From Paenibacillus castaneae (GTDB lineage Bacteria > Bacillota > Bacilli > Paenibacillales > Paenibacillaceae), in NCBI RefSeq assembly GCF_002884445.1, contig NZ_KZ614144.1, forward strand, positions 2,308,290-2,372,289: 64,000 bases of DNA. The letters are read 5' to 3'. Positions 1-6,616 of the stretch are shown here, piece by piece. The notes beneath the pieces were generated by a model. It saw nothing but the letters and a program-made list of their open reading frames with translations. It was not told the origin of the DNA and searched no databases. Made by a program: the position numbers and the translations under genes. Each line of letters opens with the position of its first letter. Within the stretch, counting starts at the first letter, position 1.

Positions 1-738
1 TATAGCAGCTTGGATAAAGCTTTTGGCAGTTTGAACGGCCTCCACAACTGTTTTACCCCTCGCCAGCTCAGCCGCTACCGCAGCAGAATAGGTACAGCCT
101 GTACCATGCGTATGACGCGTTTCGATTCGATCGCTCTCCATATAGACGAAGCTTTCTCCATCGTATACAAGATCAACAATTCGCTCACTATGTGTATCAT
201 GTCCGCCTTTTATAACAACATAACGGGAGCCCATCCCAATCAATCGTCTAGCCGCTTCTTCCCGGTCGCTTAAACTGCGAATTGGCATTCTCGTTAACAG
301 CTCTGCCTCTGGAATGTTGGGTGTTGTGACGAGCGCAAGCGGAATTAAATGCTCAACTAGCGGCTGAATGGCTTCCTGCTGGAGTAGGGAGGAGCCGCCT
401 TTGGCGACCATAACGGGATCGATCACGAGGTTGCGCCAGTTATATTGTTTGAATTTGTCGGCTGTTATACGAATTATTTCTCCGCTGAACAGCATACCCG
501 TTTTAACGGCATCCGGCGTTAAGTCCTCTCCTATGGAATCTAGCTGCCTGCTAATAGCTAAAGGATCAAGCGGATAGATGCCTTGGACGCCTAGTGTATT
601 CTGTGCGGTAACGGCCGTAATAACAGACATTCCATATGCACCCAGCTCCTGAAAGGTTTTCAGATCCGCTTGAATGCCTGCGCCGCCACCGCAGTCTGAA
701 CCGGCAATCGTTAAAGCTTTGCATACCTTCATTATCAT
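1..738 (-). CDS. thiD: Hydroxymethylpyrimidine/phosphomethylpyrimidine kinase, 3' end cut by window edge
   Basis: ThiD phosphorylates HMP to HMP-P and then HMP-PP, the pyrimidine half of thiamine, in the cytoplasm. The reading frame opens with ALTIAGSDCGGGAGIQADLK, the ribokinase-fold substrate loop of ThiD. It continues with GMSVITAVTAQNT, DPVMVAKGG and VIKGGHD, and has the anion-hole/catalytic motif HTHGTGCTYSAA near the end of the visible part. About 246 codons are present and the family is about 270 residues, so roughly 20-25 C-terminal residues lie beyond position 1. Two starts are possible, ATG at 738 or ATG at 732; GGAGGA lies 4 or 10 bases upstream respectively. It is the last visible gene of the riboswitch-controlled thiZ-thiX-thiY-thiD operon, 17 bases after thiY. 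The assignment is secure; only the end is missing. Confidence 0.93.
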   Translation of the reverse strand, partial: MIMKVCKALTIAGSDCGGGAGIQADLKTFQELGAYGMSVITAVTAQNTLGVQGIYPLDPLAISRQLDSIGEDLTPDAVKTGMLFSGEIIRITADKFKQYNWRNLVIDPVMVAKGGSSLLQQEAIQPLVEHLIPLALVTTPNIPEAELLTRMPIRSLSDREEAARRLIGMGSRYVVIKGGHDTHSERIVDLVYDGESFVYMESDRIETRHTHGTGCTYSAAVAAELARGKTVVEAVQTAKSFIQAAI

Positions 739-755
739 GTCTCCTCCAAATGTAA

Positions 756-1802
756 TTACAGATTGAGGAATGCATCCTCCGCTTTGATTCCAGAGGGCAG
801 CAGCTCGTTTGCTACCAGCCAATCTCTAACTTTGGCCCAGGATGACTCATCCTGATAACCGAAAGCCGCATCTCCCGCATTCATTAAAGGCTTCAATATG
901 TTCAAGCTTTTTTTCTCGATTTCCTGATCCATCGGTGAGCTTCCGTCTTCATGCTGGAATAATATCGCCAGTGCATCCTCCGTATTTTGTTCAACAAAAT
1001 GCTGGCCTTCAGTTACAGCTGCAATAAACCTCTTAAACCGCTCCTGTTTGTTCTTTAAGCCGTCATCGCTAGCAACAAGCACAAGCTCATAATAATCGGG
1101 CACTCCGAAGTCGGTCGGATTAATGGCCGTCATGGGATGTCCTTCTTTGGCGAGCAATAGCTGCTCATGATTAATAAAACCGCCAATGATTGCATCGACC
1201 TTATGGGTAGAAATAGCAGGGATGAAGGAAAAGCCTACATCAATCATGTCGACGTTCTGGGAGTCGCCGCCGTCATGCTTGATCATGGTGCGCATCATCG
1301 CTTCATAGAGAGGAATAGAAGAGTAGCCTATCTTCTTGCCAACCAAATCCTTAGGGGATTGAATGCCGCTCTCTTCCGGTACCATCAAATGATTAAGCGG
1401 ATGCCTGACGATCGCTGCAATAGATTTAACAGGAATGGCATCGCCTCGCGCCATTAATACCTGAGGCTGGTAGCTCAGCGCCAAATCTATTTTGCCAGCT
1501 GCAACGAGTTTCAAAGCGTCATTCGTATCAGCTGGCATTTGAATGTCGACATCTAAGCCATGCTTTGTAAAATATCCGTTCTTCTGGGCTGCGTACAAAA
1601 AGGAATGGACCGCGTTAGGGTACCAATCTAACATAATGCTCACTTTCTCAAGCGGCTGCTCCGCTGCGGTATCTGGTGAGGCTACCGTATCTTTGCTATT
1701 CACGCTGTTCGTACCACTGCAGCCGCTCATTACAATTAGCAATAGGCATGCGAGTGCAATAGCAAACGACTCTTTTATTTTCAATATGAAATGATTTTTC
1801 AT
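756..1802 (-). CDS. thiY: Thiamine-pyrimidine ABC transporter substrate-binding lipoprotein (ThiY/NMT1-like)
   Basis: This 348-residue lipoprotein is the extracellular binding component of an ABC importer for a thiamine pyrimidine precursor such as HMP or formylaminopyrimidine. The N terminus has a lipoprotein signal: a basic KNHFILKIKES segment, a hydrophobic core and a lipobox ending in MSGC, with the Cys near residue 28. The mature part begins KVSIMLDWYPNAVHSFLYAA, the characteristic opening of the NMT1/THI5-like fold. GKIDLALSYQP and GKKIGYSS follow. The start ATG overlaps the thiX stop as ATGA and is preceded by GAGGA eight bases upstream. Its place between the permease gene and thiD, downstream of a TPP riboswitch, supports pyrimidine rather than riboflavin or taurine uptake. 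The exact ligand cannot be read from sequence. Confidence 0.88.
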   Translation of the reverse strand: MKNHFILKIKESFAIALACLLLIVMSGCSGTNSVNSKDTVASPDTAAEQPLEKVSIMLDWYPNAVHSFLYAAQKNGYFTKHGLDVDIQMPADTNDALKLVAAGKIDLALSYQPQVLMARGDAIPVKSIAAIVRHPLNHLMVPEESGIQSPKDLVGKKIGYSSIPLYEAMMRTMIKHDGGDSQNVDMIDVGFSFIPAISTHKVDAIIGGFINHEQLLLAKEGHPMTAINPTDFGVPDYYELVLVASDDGLKNKQERFKRFIAAVTEGQHFVEQNTEDALAILFQHEDGSSPMDQEIEKKSLNILKPLMNAGDAAFGYQDESSWAKVRDWLVANELLPSGIKAEDAFLNL

Positions 1803-2575
1803 TTTGTTCTTCCTCGTCTCGTAAGTAATATTTTCTCCAAAAGCACAATGGCTGCAAATAAGAGCATGCCGAGCAGAGACAATACCATAACGGAAGCGAA
1901 CATGGAGTCCGTTTTTAAATTACTCGACATCCGTCTGGTGTAATAGCCAAGACCCTCGTTGCCACCGAGCCACTCGCCGATTGTAGCGCCAACAACGCAA
2001 TAGACGATGGACAGCTTGAGACCGGAGAAGAAGGAGGGCAGTGCCATCGGAATTTTTATTTTGCAAAATATGTCCCAGCTTGAAGCACCCATAGTCAATA
2101 GCAGCTCGCTATATTCCTTGTCACTCTTGCGAAGACCATCATAGGTGCTGACAATGATCGGGAAGAATGCGGTGAGAAACACGACCGCCACCTTGCTCCA
2201 GATCGTATAGCCAAACCACATGATGAAAATCGGCGAGAGAGTTATGAGCGGAATCGTTTGACTAATGACAATGAAGGGGTAAAGCGCCTTCTCTAGCGTT
2301 CGAGACGAATGCATAGCGATTGCGAGAGCAACTCCGACAGCTGTGGATAGCAGGAAACCGAGCGCTACTTCTCTTAATGTAGCAAGCAAATGCCGACCGA
2401 GTAATAGATGGCTGTCCTTGATCAGCGCAGTGGCCGCGGAGGTAGGAGCTGGGATAATAAACGCAGGCACCCACCCGAAGCGTACAATCCCTTCCCAAGC
2501 GACTAGAATGAGCATGAGCAGAAGGACAAAGAGACCGTAGTTATTAAGCCATTTTTTAAAAGGTGGTTTGCGCAT
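1799..2575 (-). CDS. thiX: Thiamine-precursor ABC transporter permease (ThiX-like)
   Basis: This is an inner-membrane permease of about 258 residues, in the BPD_transp_1 class used by NMT1-type importers. It has a hydrophobic first segment (LFVLLLMLILVAWEGIV), several further membrane spans, and the cytoplasmic coupling motif region TMGASSWDIFCKIKIPMALPS, which has the EAA-loop form that docks on the ATPase. The ATG at 2575 (MRKPPFKKW) is preferred over an upstream ATG at 2623 because it has GGAG ten bases upstream and overlaps the end of thiZ by only 20 bases. The stop overlaps the thiY start by four bases. It forms the importer with ThiZ and ThiY. Confidence 0.88.
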   Translation of the reverse strand: MRKPPFKKWLNNYGLFVLLLMLILVAWEGIVRFGWVPAFIIPAPTSAATALIKDSHLLLGRHLLATLREVALGFLLSTAVGVALAIAMHSSRTLEKALYPFIVISQTIPLITLSPIFIMWFGYTIWSKVAVVFLTAFFPIIVSTYDGLRKSDKEYSELLLTMGASSWDIFCKIKIPMALPSFFSGLKLSIVYCVVGATIGEWLGGNEGLGYYTRRMSSNLKTDSMFASVMVLSLLGMLLFAAIVLLEKILLTRRGRTK

Positions 2576-3320
2576 GCAATTGTTGCTCCAAATCTTGCCT
2601 AAGCATAATAAGCTCTGGCTCATAATTCATTTCGTAATATCTTGGCCTTGGAAGTGTAACCTTCCATTCTTGTAAAGCTTGTGTGGGATTGCCTGGCATG
2701 ATATAGATGCGATCGCTAAGCAAAATCGCTTCCTCCAGATCATGTGTAATGAAGAGTACAGTTTTATTCAGCTCGCCCCAGAGCGCAAGCAGCCAACGCT
2801 GCATGCCGCGTTTGGTCATGGCATCGAGGGCTCCGAAAGGTTCGTCAAGAAGCAGCAAATCCTGACCGGATGCGAGCGTACGCAGGAACGCGGCCCGCTG
2901 CTTCATGCCGCCTGACAGCTCGTCGGGGTAGGCATCCGCATAGCCGCCAAGACCAAAGCGCTCCAGCTTATCGCGAATGGATGCCTTATCGCCACGCCTC
3001 TTGCCTCGTGCCAGTTCTAATGGAAGCAAGCAATTGTCGAGGACGGTTCTCCAAGGAAGAAGCAGATCCTTCTGAGGCATGTATGCGACTTTACCTAACC
3101 GCTTCGGCGCTGGATTGCCGTTCAATCGAATTTCTCCGCTTTGAGGCTCAAGCAAACCGGCGATGAGCTTGAACAGCGTGCTTTTTCCCGAACCGCTTAC
3201 ACCAATAATGGATACGAATTCACCTGCGCGCACATCTAATGACAAGTCTGTAATGATCGGCGCTTTATCCCCTTGGGCGAAGGAATAGTTAATCTGCTGA
3301 AGTGAAATGATGGCGGAAAT
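2556..3320 (-). CDS. thiZ: Thiamine-precursor ABC transporter ATP-binding protein (ThiZ-like), probable ATT start
   Basis: This is the ATPase that powers uptake by ThiX/ThiY. It has Walker A GVSGSGKST, Q-loop region AYMPQKDLLLPW, signature LSGGMKQRAAF, Walker B LLLLDEPFGALD and the switch His in FITHDLEEA. The open frame extends to an ATG at 3392, but that start would lie inside the riboswitch terminator hairpin (3342-3379), so it cannot be used in the read-through transcript as normal initiation. A perfect AGGAGG at 3328-3333 lies seven bases before an in-frame ATT at 3320, giving a 254-residue protein of normal family length; no in-frame ATG, GTG or TTG is as well placed. ATT is a rare but known initiator. 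Function is certain; the start is inferred. Confidence 0.88.
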   Translation of the reverse strand: MSAIISLQQINYSFAQGDKAPIITDLSLDVRAGEFVSIIGVSGSGKSTLFKLIAGLLEPQSGEIRLNGNPAPKRLGKVAYMPQKDLLLPWRTVLDNCLLPLELARGKRRGDKASIRDKLERFGLGGYADAYPDELSGGMKQRAAFLRTLASGQDLLLLDEPFGALDAMTKRGMQRWLLALWGELNKTVLFITHDLEEAILLSDRIYIMPGNPTQALQEWKVTLPRPRYYEMNYEPELIMLRQDLEQQLHAQTTF

Positions 3321-3341
3321 AGGCAGCCCTCCTGTAACGAA

Positions 3342-3379
3342 TAAAGACCCGCCCGTTTCCGAAAGGAAACGAGCGGGTC
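3342..3379 (-). terminator. Intrinsic terminator of the TPP riboswitch
   Basis: On the minus strand a 15-bp stem (GACCCGCTCGTTTCC with its near-perfect complement, one mismatch) closes a TTTC loop and is followed by TTTATT. It sits between the riboswitch aptamer and the thiZ ribosome binding site, which is the arrangement of a transcription-attenuating riboswitch: TPP binding favours this hairpin and shuts off the operon. Confidence 0.9.
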
Positions 3380-3423
3380 CCATGCTCAACAACGCTTGCG
3401 CGTGTGTAGATATGAAAGCCTTA

Positions 3424-3512
3424 GCTCCACTTCCCTCCGCTGGAATGATCCAGATCAGGTTCCAAGGGTCCAGAGCTTGCGCTCCATCTCAGCCGTTAGG
3501 CCCCCCTAGTGA
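3424..3512 (-). ncRNA. TPP riboswitch (THI element)
   Basis: The minus-strand RNA carries the conserved THI-box parts in order: a 5' arm TAGGGGGGCC, the core CTGAGATGGAGC, a variable stem, the core ACCCTTGGAACCTGATCTGG, and the 3' part ATCATTCCAGCGGAGGGAAG ending in GTGG, which pairs back to the 5' arm. These are the pyrimidine- and pyrophosphate-sensing helices of the TPP aptamer. It lies about 45 nt upstream of an intrinsic terminator and controls thiZ-thiX-thiY-thiD, so expression should fall when thiamine pyrophosphate is abundant. Confidence 0.96.
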
Positions 3513-3547
3513 ATTAAATAGGTCTTTATTCAATTTGTATTTTTTAT

Positions 3548-3575
3548 ACTATAGCATACACTGGAGAGAAGTAAA
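3548..3575 (-). promoter_or_regulatory. Sigma-A promoter of the thi operon
   Basis: Reading the minus strand, TTTACT (3575-3570) and TATAGT (3553-3548) are separated by 16 bp and lie about 35 bp before the 5' arm of the TPP aptamer. Both hexamers are close to sigma-A consensus. Position and spacing fit the operon promoter. Confidence 0.65.
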
Positions 3576-3606
3576 CCATAATTATTCGAAAAGGCGTGGA
3601 ACACAA

Positions 3607-4161
3607 ATGAAAAATTTACTCGTAACCGGCTATCGTGCGCATGAGCTTAATATTTTTAACCAGAAGCACGAGGGCATCGTTTATATTAAAAAAGCGTTGG
3701 CGGGAAAGCTGGTTCCGCTTATTGAAGATGGATTAGAATGGGTCATTACTCCCGGACAATTTGGCGTTGATTTATGGGCTTGCGAGGTCGTGATCTCGCT
3801 AAAGGAAATATATCCTCATCTGCGGCTGTCGATTATTTCGGCATACAGTAATCCAGAGGAAAAGTGGAAGGACGACAAAAAGGAATATTATGCTCAGGTG
3901 CTGAAAGGGGTCGATTATTACGCCTCGGTAAGCAATCAGCCCTATGACGGCATATGGCAATTTACGGCCCGGGACGAGCTGTTGTTTCGCAAGACGGATG
4001 GTATTTTGCTCGTGTACGATGAAGATGCGGGCGAGGGCAGTCCGAAGTTTTTTAAAGAAAAGGCATTGAAAAAACAGCAGGCAGAGGGATATGCCTACAT
4101 CAGCATAAGCTCGGAGGATATTCAAACAATAGCGGATGATGAAAATTTGTACGCGGATTAG
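3607..4161 (+). CDS. ypsA: YpsA family (DUF1273, SLOG superfamily) protein
   Basis: This 184-residue cytoplasmic protein begins MKNLLVTGYRAHELNIF and contains WVITPGQFGVDLWACEV, SIISAYSNPEEKWK and TDGILLVYDEDAGEGSPKFF. This is the pattern of the YpsA/DUF1273 branch of the SLOG (SMF/DprA-LOG) nucleotide-binding fold. In Bacillota YpsA has been linked to cell-division control, but its biochemical ligand is not settled. The ATG at 3607 is chosen because the protein then has the standard length; the frame stays open upstream through the thi riboswitch. The ribosome binding site is weak (AAGGCG). It is divergent from the thi operon, sharing only the promoter gap. Confidence 0.85.
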   Translation: MKNLLVTGYRAHELNIFNQKHEGIVYIKKALAGKLVPLIEDGLEWVITPGQFGVDLWACEVVISLKEIYPHLRLSIISAYSNPEEKWKDDKKEYYAQVLKGVDYYASVSNQPYDGIWQFTARDELLFRKTDGILLVYDEDAGEGSPKFFKEKALKKQQAEGYAYISISSEDIQTIADDENLYAD

Positions 4162-4249
4162 AATGTGTTGGGAGAAGGACTTGCCGCGCAATGATGGCGT
4201 TGCGCTGAGGACGGAAACAACCATAAATGCTTTTTTGAAATAAATTAGT

Positions 4250-4278
4250 TTGACATTCCGGTTTTGATTCACTATTAT
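4250..4278 (+). promoter_or_regulatory. Sigma-A promoter of the ArsR-type regulator
   Basis: TTGACA (4250-4255), a 17-bp spacer and TATTAT (4273-4278) make a near-consensus sigma-A promoter about 63 bp before the regulator start. The -10 box abuts the first CTAATTAG palindrome, so a bound repressor would block it. Confidence 0.75.
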
Positions 4279-4302
4279 CTAATTAGTTGAATATCTAATT
4301 AG
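4279..4302. promoter_or_regulatory. Twin CTAATTAG palindromes, probable autoregulatory operator
   Basis: Two identical 11-base units TATCTAATTAG (4276-4286 and 4292-4302) each contain the perfect palindrome CTAATTAG and are spaced 16 bp start to start. They lie from the -10 box to just past the expected transcription start of the ArsR-type gene. A direct repeat of palindromes there is typical of a dimeric winged-helix repressor site; the binding itself is inferred. Confidence 0.6.
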
Positions 4303-4340
4303 ATAAACGTTAAATTTAATACAGAAGGGAGAGGCTATTC

Positions 4341-4946
4341 ATGCAGTTGGATAAAGTTGTTGCATATCACAAGGCGATGGCTGATACGACAAGAATCAAA
4401 ATGCTGATTATGCTGGCAGGCGGCGAGCTTAACGGTCAAGCGTTGGCAGAGAAGCTAGGCATTACACCTGCAACGGTTACGCATCATGCATCTAAGCTGC
4501 GCGCGGCGAGCCTAATCAATGAGCGCAGGGAGAAGAACACGATTTATTTTTCATTGAATCATTATTTTATCAGAAGCAATGCGAGCGCAGCCGAACAGCT
4601 TATTTATCGGAATGCCGCAGTGGAAGGGGAATTGGAGAGCATGGAAGAGAGCCATCAACGATTACAAGAGTCTGTTATTAGAAATTTTTTCACCACAGAT
4701 GGGAAGCTGAAACATATACCTGCCCAGCTTAAGAAAAAATTGATTGTGCTGCAGCATATCGTGTCCCAACTGTCGAAGGATAAGAAATATACGGAGAAGG
4801 AAATAAACGCCTTTATCAAAGGCTTCCATGCGGACTTTGCCACTATACGCAGAGAATTTATTATGCACCAGTTTATGTTCCGAGAAAATGACATTTATGA
4901 GCTGAACCCTCAGGAGCTATGGGCGAAATGGGAGACGTTGGCTTAA
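4341..4946 (+). CDS. ArsR-type HTH regulator with C-terminal DUF2087 domain
   Basis: This is a 201-residue putative transcriptional repressor. Residues 1-85 form an ArsR-type winged helix (MADTTRIKMLIMLAGGELNG, then recognition helix ITPATVTHHASKLRAA and wing NERREKNTIYFSL). Residues about 125-190 (TTDGKLKHIPAQLKKKLIVL, then MHQFMFRENDIYELNP) match the DUF2087 domain often fused to or encoded near ArsR-like regulators in Bacillota. There are no obvious metal-binding cysteines, so it is unlikely to be a classical metal sensor. The start has GGGAGAGG about ten bases upstream. Its own promoter carries twin palindromes. The ligand and regulon are unknown; the next gene, 124 bp downstream, encodes a secreted protein and need not be a target. 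Confidence 0.82.
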   Translation: MQLDKVVAYHKAMADTTRIKMLIMLAGGELNGQALAEKLGITPATVTHHASKLRAASLINERREKNTIYFSLNHYFIRSNASAAEQLIYRNAAVEGELESMEESHQRLQESVIRNFFTTDGKLKHIPAQLKKKLIVLQHIVSQLSKDKKYTEKEINAFIKGFHADFATIRREFIMHQFMFRENDIYELNPQELWAKWETLA

Positions 4947-5070
4947 TGGTGTTCGTTTGATGACATGGAAAAATTATCATTGACACCGCTAGTTATCGGT
5001 TGCTATACTATGAGACATTACATAAACCAACTGTTCATATCGGAATTATTACAATTTGGAGGTCGTATTC

Positions 5071-6444
5071 ATGAGAAAATCACGCACGACGTACATCAAA
5101 CTGCTGACAGCCCTTCTCCTATCCTTCTCTATTGTTTTCACGCAATCGGTCGCTTTTGCGGCGTCACCTGCTGCTGCAACTGTCACTTCCGCTTCCGTGC
5201 CGCACGAGGATGGCGCAGCGGAGTATAAGCAATTTTTGAAAGAAAAATATGGCGTTACACTTTCAGGAACGGTTACAAAAGGACAATTTATTGAAGCGGT
5301 AGCCAGTATTCTAGGCATAGAGCCTTCAGGAAATGCTGTAGCCTTTACTGATTTAAAGGGAGATGATCCTCTCTACCAATCAGCAGCGGCATTGTATGAG
5401 AAGGGCATTCTTTCTGGCCCCGACATTCAAGGCAAGCAAGTGTTGACGGCTTCTGTCGCTGTTGCGATTGCTGTACGAGCAGCTGATTTGAAAGAGCTTG
5501 CTTATACCTATCCGGCAGCTAAAGTGAATAAAGCATTAGCCAAGCTGAATGTTGCAAGCCAAGCGCTTGGTACAAAAGGTGCACAAGAGGTAGCAGCTGC
5601 AGTTGATACGGGTTTATTGACTACTGATTTGTATGCCAGCTTCAAGCCGAAGAGCGCAGCAAGCGATCAATTGATTCACACGCTGCTAGGCAAAGTGCTT
5701 ATTACCAAAGGCCTTTACAAGAAATATATCGGATATATTAACGATGGCGATATTTATGCGAAGCTGAGCCATGCATATGAATCATCCGATATTATTGAAG
5801 CCCCAAGCTTAAAAAATCTCGTAAATACAGCTTTGAAACAGGATTTGATCACAGGCTACAACATTAAGGATTCCCGTTTCGATGCTAACTTTATAGATTC
5901 ATTATCGCTTATTTATGGGCATGATGATCTCAAGCATGCGATTCAGCTCATTGGATTGCTTCGCAGCGAGGGACTTAATGCCAAAGTGCAATTCGAGCCT
6001 AAAACGTCAGCATTCATCCATTTGGCGGAATGGGGCGCTCCAGGACCAAATGTGATTCAAATTGAAAATGGGAATTTTATTAAATATGCGAAGGAATATG
6101 ATCTCGAATTTGAATTCGCAACTGTGCAAGATAAAGCAGCTTTCGAGAATGTGATTTCAACATATACGAAAAAAAATGAAGCAGGCCAATCGGGTTTAAT
6201 CGCCAGCGCTTGGTGGCAGCCGTTGTACTATTCAAAAACAGCATTAGACAATTATGAAATTATTACGAACAACTTTATTACCGAAAAAGACAGTCCTTAT
6301 ACCGTAAATCCTTTCTCGCTGAAAGAAGATTCCGCTAAAGTAGTGGCAGGCTTGAAAGCGATTGATCCTGCAGCTATCATTACACCTACGGATTTCTGGG
6401 TAGATAAGCCTTTCTTCAGATATTTGCATGGTGAATCAGTATAA
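5071..6444 (+). CDS. Secreted protein with SLH-like N-terminal region, unknown function
   Basis: This 457-residue exported protein has a Sec signal peptide (MRKSRTTYIKLLTALLLSFS, then VAFAAS with cleavage likely after AFA). Residues about 60-130 resemble an S-layer homology module (TKGQFIEAVASILGI, then FTDLKGDDPLYQSAAALYEK and GILSG), with a weaker second copy after it, so the protein may sit on the cell wall. The remainder has no recognised domain; it contains an aromatic-rich segment (SAWWQPLYYSKTALDNYEI) near residue 385. ATG 5071 is chosen over an upstream ATG at 5056 because GGAGG lies eight bases before it and the signal peptide is then intact. A strong terminator follows, so it is probably transcribed alone. 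Confidence 0.75.
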   Translation: MRKSRTTYIKLLTALLLSFSIVFTQSVAFAASPAAATVTSASVPHEDGAAEYKQFLKEKYGVTLSGTVTKGQFIEAVASILGIEPSGNAVAFTDLKGDDPLYQSAAALYEKGILSGPDIQGKQVLTASVAVAIAVRAADLKELAYTYPAAKVNKALAKLNVASQALGTKGAQEVAAAVDTGLLTTDLYASFKPKSAASDQLIHTLLGKVLITKGLYKKYIGYINDGDIYAKLSHAYESSDIIEAPSLKNLVNTALKQDLITGYNIKDSRFDANFIDSLSLIYGHDDLKHAIQLIGLLRSEGLNAKVQFEPKTSAFIHLAEWGAPGPNVIQIENGNFIKYAKEYDLEFEFATVQDKAAFENVISTYTKKNEAGQSGLIASAWWQPLYYSKTALDNYEIITNNFITEKDSPYTVNPFSLKEDSAKVVAGLKAIDPAAIITPTDFWVDKPFFRYLHGESV

Positions 6445-6459
6445 TGGATACTAAATGAG

Positions 6460-6496
6460 AAACAGCCCTGACTATGACGGATAGTCAGGGCTGTTT
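6460..6496 (+). terminator. Intrinsic terminator after the SLH-like gene
   Basis: A 16-bp perfect stem AAACAGCCCTGACTAT / ATAGTCAGGGCTGTTT with a GACGG loop lies 15 bp after the stop codon and is followed by CATGTTTTG. Confidence 0.85.
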
Positions 6497-6616
6497 CATG
6501 TTTTGTCAGCTGCCATTTTTAATCTGTCTTTTGTAGTAATATCCAGATAACTATTCCTTTTCACATCGTTATGGGCTAAAATGAATTGTATTTTTGCAAC
6601 GAGAGAGGGAACGGCT

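Noticed and set aside
566..775. 69-codon minus-strand frame ending in thiD
   Set aside because: It is out of frame with the clear ThiD protein read from 738 downward and has no family-like sequence.
3307..3606. N-terminal extension of the YpsA frame
   Set aside because: It crosses the thi riboswitch, terminator and promoter on the other strand; YpsA proteins begin at the equivalent of 3607.
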